From: CALFUK01 sp964450495
GTDB taxonomy: Bacteria > Bacteroidota > Bacteroidia > Chitinophagales > Saprospiraceae
Assembly (NCBI GenBank): GCA_964450495.1
Contig: CAYVFU010000015.1
Coordinates: 1-64,000, forward strand
Reading direction: 5' to 3'
Length of the DNA stretch: 64,000 nucleotides
The notes under the pieces are model-generated. The model was not told the DNA's origin. It worked only from the letters and a program-made list of their open reading frames with translations, and made no database searches. The translations under genes and the position numbers were made by a program. This document shows positions 36,921-45,427 of this stretch, one piece after another. The first letter of the stretch is position 1. Each line of letters starts with the position of its first letter.

Positions 36921-39900
36921 CTACAAAGGGACTTTCACCTTTACTGTAAACCCATCAGATTTATCTAACTCAAATGTACCATCAAGAGCTTCCGTCCGGG
37001 CTGCAATACTTCGCAATCCAAATCCGGTTGGTGATTGCCTTGTGAACCCATTCCCATTATCATGAATGCTTAATACAAGATTTTTAATCTGGATACTCAA
37101 TGTAATAGTTGTTTCAGTACCATTAGAATGTTTCAATATATTGGCTAAAGCTTCCTTAAAAATGAGATAAAGATTTTGCTTCTGCTCAGGGTTTAAACTA
37201 ATGTTTCCAACTTCTGCGGTAATGTCAAATGTATACCTAAATCGACTTGTTAAAAATCGTTCTTCTGCAAAGTATTTCATCTTATCCACAAGGTTGACAA
37301 TTTTGTTTTTGCTGGAATCCATTGCCCAAACTATGTCGCGCATTTTTTCCATGGCTTCACGGCTCATATGACTCAAGTCTGTCATTTCTTTTTCAAGGTC
37401 CTTAGGTGGTTTTATAGACAAAAACTCTGACTGCATTGCTATGCCTGTCAAAATGGAGCCTACATCGTCATGCAAGTCGGCAGATATTTTTTGACGAACC
37501 TTTTCCAATAATCTGATTTTTTCTAATTCTGTCTTTACACGGTATCGGATAATTCCTAGAATTGCAGCTAAAAATGAAATAGTATAAATAATGTAGGCGT
37601 ACCAAGTTCTCCACCATGGTGGTCTAATTTGAAAGGCGTAGCTAGCAGTATCTGACCAATCACTATTTTCATGTCTCGCCCTAACTTGAAATGTGTAATG
37701 ACCAGGCTTTAATTTACCAAATAGTGCATTTTTGGCTGTTAGCGGAAAAGACCATTCTTCCTCAAATCCGAGGAGCCTGTAGGAATATTCTAATCTGTGT
37801 GGTGAATGTAATGCCCTTCCTGCAAAATTAATCCCGATAAAATTATTATCATACCGAAGACTCAGATTCAAAGGTAATGATGTCCAATACCCGATAGAGT
37901 CGAAACTATAATCTTTGAGTATCACTCCATTTTCCAATTTGAATTTCATATTCTCTTTCCAGGGAATTTCTTCATCAAAAACAGTTATATCATCTATTTC
38001 AACAACAGGCGATTTCTTTTTGACAGCCATTTTATTGGGATTAAATGTTGCCATAATTTGGTTGGCTATCAATACACAAATTAAAGAATCTCCCATTTGG
38101 AACAACGCATTCTCAGTAGTACCATCTACTTGATAACCATCAACTTCTGTAAAGCTACTTATAGAATATTCAGAATTTTTATCACCAGTTTCATATTCAA
38201 TTTTTGCCAGGCCTTCAGAAGTGCTTACCCAAACATCATCATTAAAATCCACCAAAATAGAATAGATGTCTGTACTTGGCATTCCTTCTTTAATTGTTAA
38301 ATGCCTGATCGAGTACTCTCCGTTTTCATCTTTTGGTTTGACAACTACCAGGCCATCTGATGATCTTGAGCCCATCCATGCAGAGCCATCTTTTGTAAAT
38401 TCAATATTTTTATACTGATAACCTGTCATATGATGTTCTTTATCAAAATGTGTAAAACTTAAGTGATTTGGGTTATCATAAAAATCAAAATTTATCATCG
38501 TTTGTGAACCAGCACCATATGCCCAAAAGCTTTTATCAGGGGCTTGTTTGAAAGCCCAAACTGTTGGCTCTGGTTTCAATTGTGTTTTATCGATTGACAA
38601 ATAAGTATTCTTTTGAATTCTTCTCATCCCACCTTTTTCTAGATGCTCATAATCTACGATCGAACACCAGACATTACCCTTGTGATCTTCAAAAATATCA
38701 GGAATACGAGAAACTGAAAAGCCAACATCTCTGTGATAATGCACTATCGAATTACCAAAGTCTGATTTAGAAAGGTCAATTCTATATAAGCCTTGACTAG
38801 CACTAGTACCAATCCAGATTGACCCTTTAGAATCTCCGAACATTGCACTTACGTTAATGCTCTTTAAGGGACTATTTTTCGAATATTCTAGTAATATTAA
38901 TTCATTTTGTGTTGAGTTGTAACTGATAAATCTGTACAAACCACCTTGCCTGGTTGCAGCCCATGTTCTTCCCCATTTATCTTTTGTCGTTCTATGAAAC
39001 CCAAGACTATTTATTGGATAATTAATCACTCTAAATGGATTGTCAGTCATTTTACATAAGATGTACTTTGAATTTGATAACCACACATTCCCCAATTTAT
39101 CTTTGAGGGATAGGTGACTTCCATCCATGCCTTGTTCTGGTGGGAATTCTTTTACCCTTATGTCCAAATCGTCCATTGTAATTTCTATCATTTTATGTCC
39201 TTCAAGTGAGGCGAAAATCTTCCCATCTCCATCTTCTTGTACATTGACAACATTATCAGAGGGTAACCCTTGCTCTTTACCTATTGATAAAAACTGTAAA
39301 GAGGAATAATTATCATTATTAGGTTTTAAAATTTTATTGATGCCCTGTTTTCCATACAAAAAAACATCTCCTTCTTGGCTGATAAAAATCTTCATTGGAT
39401 GCTGTGAATCAAATGGAATGGATTCTAAACATTGTTGATTACAATAATGGATTAGATCAAACTGAAGTTTTTCATTATCCGTAAATTTTAGAATATGTAT
39501 TCCATGTTTATTTGTAATCCAGATATTTCCATTTTTATCTAAAACTGCCACACCATTTGAAATGTCAGATTTGGTGTTGATTAGAGTTTTAGTGTTGTGT
39601 TTTTGATCGATTCTGTAAAGGCCAATTTTGGTGCTAATCCATATCAAATCTTGGTCATCAACAAATATGGACTTTACTCCATTTGCACTTATTGGAATAG
39701 TTTCATTCAAGGTGTATTCTTTAAAATATTTGCCATCATATTCTGTTACCAAAGGGCCATTACCAATCCAGATGTGGCCTTCACTATCAAAATCAATCGT
39801 TGTGGAGTATGGAGACAGATTTTGTTTTTCTCCTAAAAAGTAGAAGTGTATTCCATCAAAACGAAATAAACCTGCAGAAGCCATTATACCCCAGAGACTG

Positions 39901-40370
39901 CCCTTACCGTCATCTTTCAAGTCATATAAATACCATGTCTTCAATCCACTCCGTTGGGTATAACCTTGGAATATCTTGTTCTCAACATGACTAATTTCTG
40001 CTGCTTTTGCAATTAACTTCTCTGCTTTGCCAGCCTTCTTAATTGTTCCTATTAGTGAATCTATTCGGTACACAAAATCACCATCATCCTGATAGATATG
40101 CGGTATGCCCATTTGTGATAGATCAATTGTTTTAAGTTGTTTGTATCCAGTTTGTAAGGTAATTGTATCTGGTTTACCTAATGGTTTAGCTTTTAGTTGA
40201 TCTAGGGTATCTGTCTTTGGTGCTTGGGTTGTCTGTATAGATATTCCTTTTGTAGTAAAGCTATTCTGTTCATATTGAATGGACTGTATTGTTTCAGTAG
40301 ACGTATTACAACCCAAGATAATGCACAACAATGCGCACAGAAGGAAACGTTCATGGTAGGAAATCATCAA
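36921..40370 (-). CDS. Two-component sensor kinase with propeller repeats and HisKA_3 core
   Basis: A 1149-residue sensor. The N-terminus is a signal with a lipobox-like I-L-G-C (residue 21). Many two-component regulator propeller repeats (W-x-G-T/S...L-Y-R-I, e.g. IWIGTSASQGLYRIDL, VWVSTSEGLAKIEYE) fill about residues 100-790. A Y_Y_Y domain (about 840-910, WSDTASYAFQIRPPWWRTW) and one membrane helix (about 915-935) follow, then HisKA_3 with D-L-H-D-D-V-G-S (phospho-acceptor histidine, about residue 968) and an HATPase domain (IHDNGNGF, GFGLRSIAARTEAL). It faces its cognate-looking NarL regulator gene, transcribed divergently. Confidence 0.93.
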   Translation of the reverse strand: MMISYHERFLLCALLCIILGCNTSTETIQSIQYEQNSFTTKGISIQTTQAPKTDTLDQLKAKPLGKPDTITLQTGYKQLKTIDLSQMGIPHIYQDDGDFVYRIDSLIGTIKKAGKAEKLIAKAAEISHVENKIFQGYTQRSGLKTWYLYDLKDDGKGSLWGIMASAGLFRFDGIHFYFLGEKQNLSPYSTTIDFDSEGHIWIGNGPLVTEYDGKYFKEYTLNETIPISANGVKSIFVDDQDLIWISTKIGLYRIDQKHNTKTLINTKSDISNGVAVLDKNGNIWITNKHGIHILKFTDNEKLQFDLIHYCNQQCLESIPFDSQHPMKIFISQEGDVFLYGKQGINKILKPNNDNYSSLQFLSIGKEQGLPSDNVVNVQEDGDGKIFASLEGHKMIEITMDDLDIRVKEFPPEQGMDGSHLSLKDKLGNVWLSNSKYILCKMTDNPFRVINYPINSLGFHRTTKDKWGRTWAATRQGGLYRFISYNSTQNELILLEYSKNSPLKSINVSAMFGDSKGSIWIGTSASQGLYRIDLSKSDFGNSIVHYHRDVGFSVSRIPDIFEDHKGNVWCSIVDYEHLEKGGMRRIQKNTYLSIDKTQLKPEPTVWAFKQAPDKSFWAYGAGSQTMINFDFYDNPNHLSFTHFDKEHHMTGYQYKNIEFTKDGSAWMGSRSSDGLVVVKPKDENGEYSIRHLTIKEGMPSTDIYSILVDFNDDVWVSTSEGLAKIEYETGDKNSEYSISSFTEVDGYQVDGTTENALFQMGDSLICVLIANQIMATFNPNKMAVKKKSPVVEIDDITVFDEEIPWKENMKFKLENGVILKDYSFDSIGYWTSLPLNLSLRYDNNFIGINFAGRALHSPHRLEYSYRLLGFEEEWSFPLTAKNALFGKLKPGHYTFQVRARHENSDWSDTASYAFQIRPPWWRTWYAYIIYTISFLAAILGIIRYRVKTELEKIRLLEKVRQKISADLHDDVGSILTGIAMQSEFLSIKPPKDLEKEMTDLSHMSREAMEKMRDIVWAMDSSKNKIVNLVDKMKYFAEERFLTSRFRYTFDITAEVGNISLNPEQKQNLYLIFKEALANILKHSNGTETTITLSIQIKNLVLSIHDNGNGFTRQSPTGFGLRSIAARTEALDGTFELDKSDGFTVKVKVPL

Positions 40371-40489
40371 ATTGCGTCTTTGTCAAGATAACTAATTATA
40401 AGTGCATTGTTAAGTTGGAATAGTGGATTGTTTTAGATTTAACATTCAGATATCAAACATAATTATGAACAATTCCTCAATAAAAAACA

Positions 40490-40499
40490 CCCAATTGGG
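40490..40499. promoter_or_regulatory. CCCAATTGGG palindrome between kinase and regulator genes
   Basis: A perfect 10-bp palindrome followed by GGATT, 43 bp before the regulator ATG and 120 bp before the kinase ATG. It loosely resembles the CCC-N-TATTTAGGGGAT elements at 41417 and 55408 (CCC, AT-rich centre, GGGGAT), but shortened. It could be an autoregulatory site for the adjacent regulator. Confidence 0.3.
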
Positions 40500-40542
40500 G
40501 GATTGCTTCTCGCATTTTTAAGTGCGTACTTTACATAATAGT

Positions 40543-41211
40543 ATGGAATTGATAAACGACGTAAATAATCTAGAAAGAAAATGGGTTAATATTATAGAAG
40601 ATGATCCTGTCATCACTATGAACCTAACCAGATATTTTGATAGTTTGGAAGACATCAATGTTGGCATTAGTGCTGGTTCCGTAGAACAATACCTTGAAAA
40701 GCGTCGGGATATTTCACAAAGAAGCCCTGATGTCCTCTTATTAGATATTGGTTTACCTGGCATATCTGGTTTAGAAGGCATTCCTCATATAAAAAAACTG
40801 GATGACGAAGTAGACATAATCATGTTAACCACATTTGAGGAAGAGAGTAAAATTCTAAAAGCTATGGCACTTGGAGCTGTAGCTTATTTATCAAAAAAAA
40901 CTAGTCTCAAAGAAATAGCAGATGCGATTCGAGTTGTTCATCAAGGTGGATCCTATATGTCTCCAATGGTTGCCAGGGACATTTTTAATTACATTAAAAA
41001 GGCAAATCGAAATCCAACGGAAGAAATACTAACCTCACGGCAATACGCTGTCTTGAAATTGATCGTAGATGGGAAAACCTATTTGCAAATTGCAGAAGAA
41101 TTATTCATATCTGCTGAAACTGTCAAGTCACACACTAAGAATATTTATAAAGCACTTCATGTCAAGAACAAAGCTGAAGCGATCAGTAAATATTTGAAAA
41201 CATTTAGATAA
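40543..41211 (+). CDS. NarL/LuxR-family response regulator
   Basis: A 222-residue regulator. The receiver domain has acidic residues E19-D20-D21 and phospho-acceptor D68 (VLLLDIGLPG), with T/K positions in MLTTFEEES and AYLSKKT. The C-terminal LuxR-type helix-turn-helix is LTSRQYAVLKLIVDGKTYLQIAEELFISAETVKSHTKNIYKAL. I chose ATG 40543; an in-frame GTG lies 21 bp upstream. It is divergent from the propeller kinase at 36921-40370, which is its likely partner, and upstream of the secreted HExxH protein gene, a likely target. Confidence 0.93.
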   Translation: MELINDVNNLERKWVNIIEDDPVITMNLTRYFDSLEDINVGISAGSVEQYLEKRRDISQRSPDVLLLDIGLPGISGLEGIPHIKKLDDEVDIIMLTTFEEESKILKAMALGAVAYLSKKTSLKEIADAIRVVHQGGSYMSPMVARDIFNYIKKANRNPTEEILTSRQYAVLKLIVDGKTYLQIAEELFISAETVKSHTKNIYKALHVKNKAEAISKYLKTFR

Positions 41212-41416
41212 TGAGCTGTCGATTATTTATAAAAATTACGGCATAACAAACATATGCACACCATTCCCATAGAAACAACTTTTTAAAATCTGAGCCTCCT
41301 ATCACAAGTCAAATAATTACCTGATTTGTTTAATAATCACAACGGACGCAATAGAATAATGCACCAATTTAGCTATTGATTTTATCAAAAATACACAACA
41401 AACTTTAACACTTTAT

Positions 41417-41432
41417 CCCGTATTTAGGGGAT
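41417..41432 (+). promoter_or_regulatory. Shared 16-bp palindromic element upstream of the HExxH protein gene
   Basis: CCCGTATTTAGGGGAT differs by one base from CCCCTATTTAGGGGAT upstream of the S74 protein gene (55408-55423, minus strand). It has the same orientation to the downstream gene and a similar distance (92 versus 84 bp to the ATG). The inverted heptamers with a two-base spacer resemble a NarL-type 7-2-7 site. The remainder of the 313-bp gap 41212-41524 shows no other feature. Confidence 0.55.
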
Positions 41433-41524
41433 TGTATTGACAGATTAGAAATAGTAGCTTCACTTCAATAATCATGACTAACACCATAACACCAACAATC
41501 TAACTATAGCTAAAATTTTGTGTG

Positions 41525-44500
41525 ATGAAAACACTTATTATCAATGTCTCTATCCTTATAATTTCAATATTATTGTTCCACAATGTTACTGTGGCCCAAT
41601 CCACCTGGACGGGCACAAACGGCACTGATTGGCAAAACGTAAATAATTGGTCTCCGATTGGAGTCCCTGATTCGAATACCGATGTCACAATTCCAGGAGG
41701 ATTGAGCGATTATCCTGTCGTTATAGATAATATGGCAACTGCCAAGTCTGTAGTTGTCCAGTCAAATGCATTACTGACAATACAAGCGATGGCACAACTC
41801 ACAATCAATGGATCAAGTACATCTGGAATACAAAGCAACGGTATAGTAACGAACAATGGGACCATAGAGATTGGTGATCAAAGTACAATTGGCCAAAATG
41901 GGGTTCGAGCTGTATCAGGGACGTTCATTAACAATACTGATGCCATCATTCGAATCAACAATACAACTGGAGCTGCATTTGCTAATATCGCTGCTAACTG
42001 TACAAACCATGGAGAAATAATCATTGGAAATATCGGTGGAATTGCCAACATTGGTTTTCTCAATCGATCCAGCTTTACAAACGATTTTGGCGCAAGATTA
42101 GAAATTACTGATAGTGCGACTATAGGCTTTAGTAACGAACAAGCTACTGCTGATTTTAAAAATCAAAATGGAGAAGTACTTATCACAAACAGTGGTGGTC
42201 ATGGTCTTTTTATCAGTGGTGGCATGTATGAAAATCTAGGTAGCACATTCATTTTTGATTTAACAGATGCAACTAACAATGCTCTTAGGTTAAATGCAGG
42301 GGCGGCTCTTACGAATGAAGCTTGTGCGATTATTGCAATGAATGAAAATATTTCAAATGCAGGTACTATTACCAATGATGGATTACTAACTATCAATACA
42401 ACAGAGTCTCACAACGTAGGTAATTTTATCAACAATGGGACAATAGAAGATTTTAATGGTACTTTACCATTAGCTCCTTTGACCAACAATCAATTGGTGG
42501 TTGCCAAAACAATATTGACAACATCAACAAGCCTAATCCCAAACGCATTTCAAGTAGGACCACAGATGAATATTGAGATTCTTAATGTTTACACTGATTT
42601 TTCGTTATCTACACTAGCTGGTACATATGATGCAATGAACAATACATTCACTGCCAGTCCCGATTTACCATTTGGCTTTACCAACTTAGCAATCAGGACT
42701 AGAAATCTAAACATAGGCTGTGAAAGAACAGTTTCCTGGTTGATTGATAATGAGACTTGTCCTTCAGATTGTATCGCTGACAAATGTTGGGTTGGGGGTT
42801 TCAGTACAGATTGGTCAGACGAACAAAACTGGTGTCCGAGAGAGGTGCCGGTTGATGGCGATTGGGTCGATCTCAATGATAATCATACAATAGTATATAC
42901 ACCATTTACAAGCACATTCAGTCGTCTCGATATAGGCGAAAACACATCGCTTGACATTATCGTTGATAGGGTTTTGTCTGTAGACGGTTCTTTAGGTAAT
43001 TCTCATTCAGTATTAATAAATAACCAAGGAGGCACAATTACAAATAACGGCAATATCATTGTCGAGAATGCGCAAGAAAGTGGTATTGTGTCCACTAGCA
43101 CACAATCTAGTACCATTACGAATTTTGGTTCTATTGATGTCTTAAGTGCTGGCCTTAGTGGAAACGGAGGTTTTGGTTTGGAATTAAATGGTGCTAATAA
43201 TCAGTTGATCAATGAATCCTCAGCCTATTTACATGTAAAAAATGCAGAGGCTGGTGGCATCAATATTACCCAGCAAGCTTTGTTAACAAACAAATCTGAC
43301 GCTTGCTTATTCGTTTCTGATTCAGATAATGTGGGTATGCTCGTTGACGCCAATGCAACCGTCATCGTAGAACCAACATCTACATTCAATATATATGGTA
43401 TGCGTGATGGGGCAGATAAGTTGGATGTGAATCTAGGTAGCGAAATAGATTGGGATCACAATGTCCATATCGGTACTTCTGATCAAATTTTGAAATTGAG
43501 AACTGAGTTTGGAGATGTGAGTCAAATGGCAGTAGATACACAAGGTATTTTTGCCATCTGGTGGCACCCAAGTGTTTTTGATCACAGCGGAGATACACAG
43601 TTGATGTTTGACTATTTTGAACTTGTCAGAAATGAATGCTTAAATAATTTAGGTATGCAAGATCCACCAAATCCTCAAGCCGGTTTTTATTTCAATATTT
43701 ATATTCATCATGGTAGCAGTGATCCATTTCCAAATGGATGGGCGAATGGTGTTGGGACAGATATTTATGGCATGCCGTACATGACACTTCCCAATGGTCT
43801 CCAAACTAATTTTAATAACATTATGCATGAAGGATTTCACGTTTTTCAGTATTCTGGTGATACTCCAGGTTTTGCATATTCCGGTGATTCGCGCTGGTAT
43901 GTAGAAACTGCTGCTCAATGGTTTGTCACGCACATGAATCTACCAACTGATTCATATCCTGGTGATGATCAGATTTACATCGAGTCTACTGCCAAAGCAC
44001 AAAATCCACAATTAGCACTCTGGCATTCTGATACTAATGGTGCTCCAGTAGATCCTTTTAATTGGTTATATGGAGTCCAACAGTATGGCTTGCAATCGCT
44101 CTTATATTTTCTTGATACACAAAAAGGCGTAAATCCTTCTATATTCTCTTCTGGCTTTTACAGCAATACGAGCTTATTGCCCCAAGAATATTTTTATCAA
44201 AATATTGGTGGTTCACAATTTCGGGATTACATAACAGATTGGGCTGCTCACAACACAGGAGGATTCGATTACCTCACTCCCGCGCAATTGCAAATTGCTA
44301 ATACCGAATTGGCTTTTTGGGCAAATATGAATCCTTCATATCTCCATCCTTTTGCCCTTGAATTGACAGATCAAGGCATCAGTAATTTTGCACCTCAAGA
44401 AGAGTGGAAGCCAAGAGGCTGGGGATACAGTGTGATCAAAATAGACAATACACAAGCAGCTGACTATACGTTTAATCTAGCTGGTGACGCTACAGGATCA

Positions 44501-44716
44501 GAAGGCGCTGCGTCACACTTTGAGGCAAGAGTCGTCATTATGGAACCAGGAGGCCCGCGCTATGAAACTGTTACCATCGCTGATAATCTCAATGGATCTA
44601 AGACCGTATCTTTGACAGCAGCAGATTCGCAAGTGTTTTTAGTCGTTATGGCAGTGCCAGATCATTTCACTGGTTTCCAGAACTATGGTTTTACACTAGA
44701 TGTAATAAGAAACTAA
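41525..44716 (+). CDS. Large secreted protein with N-terminal repeats and HExxH (putative metallopeptidase) domain
   Basis: A 1063-residue protein with a signal peptide (residues 1-24, cleavage after VA-Q). Two modules begin with the same frame (TWTGTNGTDWQNVNNWSPIGVP near residue 28; CWVGGFSTDWSDEQNWCPREVP near residue 420), each followed by N-N-G-T-I/N-x-G-x-I beta-helix-like repeats. The C-terminal part holds H768-E769-G-F-H772 in NIMHEGFHVFQY and E794 in WYVETAAQWF, a gluzincin-like H-E-x2-H...E arrangement. I do not recognise a named peptidase family and see no clear T9SS tail. It follows the two-component pair and a candidate regulator site. Confidence 0.75.
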   Translation: MKTLIINVSILIISILLFHNVTVAQSTWTGTNGTDWQNVNNWSPIGVPDSNTDVTIPGGLSDYPVVIDNMATAKSVVVQSNALLTIQAMAQLTINGSSTSGIQSNGIVTNNGTIEIGDQSTIGQNGVRAVSGTFINNTDAIIRINNTTGAAFANIAANCTNHGEIIIGNIGGIANIGFLNRSSFTNDFGARLEITDSATIGFSNEQATADFKNQNGEVLITNSGGHGLFISGGMYENLGSTFIFDLTDATNNALRLNAGAALTNEACAIIAMNENISNAGTITNDGLLTINTTESHNVGNFINNGTIEDFNGTLPLAPLTNNQLVVAKTILTTSTSLIPNAFQVGPQMNIEILNVYTDFSLSTLAGTYDAMNNTFTASPDLPFGFTNLAIRTRNLNIGCERTVSWLIDNETCPSDCIADKCWVGGFSTDWSDEQNWCPREVPVDGDWVDLNDNHTIVYTPFTSTFSRLDIGENTSLDIIVDRVLSVDGSLGNSHSVLINNQGGTITNNGNIIVENAQESGIVSTSTQSSTITNFGSIDVLSAGLSGNGGFGLELNGANNQLINESSAYLHVKNAEAGGINITQQALLTNKSDACLFVSDSDNVGMLVDANATVIVEPTSTFNIYGMRDGADKLDVNLGSEIDWDHNVHIGTSDQILKLRTEFGDVSQMAVDTQGIFAIWWHPSVFDHSGDTQLMFDYFELVRNECLNNLGMQDPPNPQAGFYFNIYIHHGSSDPFPNGWANGVGTDIYGMPYMTLPNGLQTNFNNIMHEGFHVFQYSGDTPGFAYSGDSRWYVETAAQWFVTHMNLPTDSYPGDDQIYIESTAKAQNPQLALWHSDTNGAPVDPFNWLYGVQQYGLQSLLYFLDTQKGVNPSIFSSGFYSNTSLLPQEYFYQNIGGSQFRDYITDWAAHNTGGFDYLTPAQLQIANTELAFWANMNPSYLHPFALELTDQGISNFAPQEEWKPRGWGYSVIKIDNTQAADYTFNLAGDATGSEGAASHFEARVVIMEPGGPRYETVTIADNLNGSKTVSLTAADSQVFLVVMAVPDHFTGFQNYGFTLDVIRN

Positions 44717-44722
44717 TAACTA

Positions 44723-44802
44723 GGGGATTAAACCCCCAAGCCGTGAAAAGCTTGAGCACCTTTAGGATTAGCTAACTGAACTCAAAAGGAGCGATACTCC
44801 TT
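44723..44802. repeat. Two small hairpins downstream of the HExxH protein gene
   Basis: GGGG-ATTAAA-CCCC at 44723-44736, six bases after the stop codon, and AAGGAG-CGATA-CTCCTT at 44786-44802. Neither is followed by a T-run on the plus strand. They may cap the transcript or be members of a dispersed intergenic repeat. The rest of 44717-44896 is AT-rich without other features. Confidence 0.4.
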
Positions 44803-44896
44803 ATGGCTTAGAGTTTTAACCTCAAGGAAGAATTAATTTTTAAAAACTTACATCGATGTTGATTGCTAAAAATTAATCTTGTGTTATATTGGGTTA

Positions 44897-45427
44897 ATGG
44901 CAGCACTGTTTGAAAATAGTCAAATCGATATAGACGCACTTCCATCATTGGAAGAGGTAAACTTTACACCTTTAGAGAAAGGATATTTGAATGTGCGATT
45001 AATCAGCTTGTTTATCTTCTCTGCAGTTATATTGGCTGGATATTTTGGGATTAGAAAAGCGGGTTCTGACGATATTCCAAAGGAGGTACTCTTCGTATTG
45101 CCATACGTCTTGTTAATACTAACTTCCGTTCTATTTGTAGTATCTATTTTAGGCGTCAAACGAAAAGGATACGCGCTGAGAAATAGAGATATTATATACA
45201 AAAAAGGCTTGTTGTGGAAATCAAAAACAACTGTTCCATTCAGTAGAATCCAACATTGTGAAGTTAAGCAAGGGCCGATAGCTCGTCTATTTAATTTAGC
45301 AGTATTGCATATTTATACTGCTGGGGGTAGCTCAAGTGATATAAGTATTCCAGGGCTTTTACCTGATACAGCACAAACAATGAAAAGCTTTGTACTTCAA
45401 AAAATTAAATCTGAGGAGGAAGAATGA
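44897..45427 (+). CDS. PH-domain membrane protein, YdbS-like
   Basis: A 176-residue protein with two membrane helices (about 35-55 and 65-85) followed by one bacterial PH (bPH_2) domain: YALRNRDIIYKKGLLWKSKTTVPFSRIQHCEVKQGPIARLFNLAVLHIYTAGGS. This is the YdbS layout. I chose ATG 44897; a TTG 18 bp upstream is in frame. It overlaps the next gene by four bases (ATGA), so the two are coupled. In Bacillus the YdbS/YdbT pair has been linked to resistance against antimicrobial products; the function here is unknown. Confidence 0.87.
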   Translation: MAALFENSQIDIDALPSLEEVNFTPLEKGYLNVRLISLFIFSAVILAGYFGIRKAGSDDIPKEVLFVLPYVLLILTSVLFVVSILGVKRKGYALRNRDIIYKKGLLWKSKTTVPFSRIQHCEVKQGPIARLFNLAVLHIYTAGGSSSDISIPGLLPDTAQTMKSFVLQKIKSEEEE

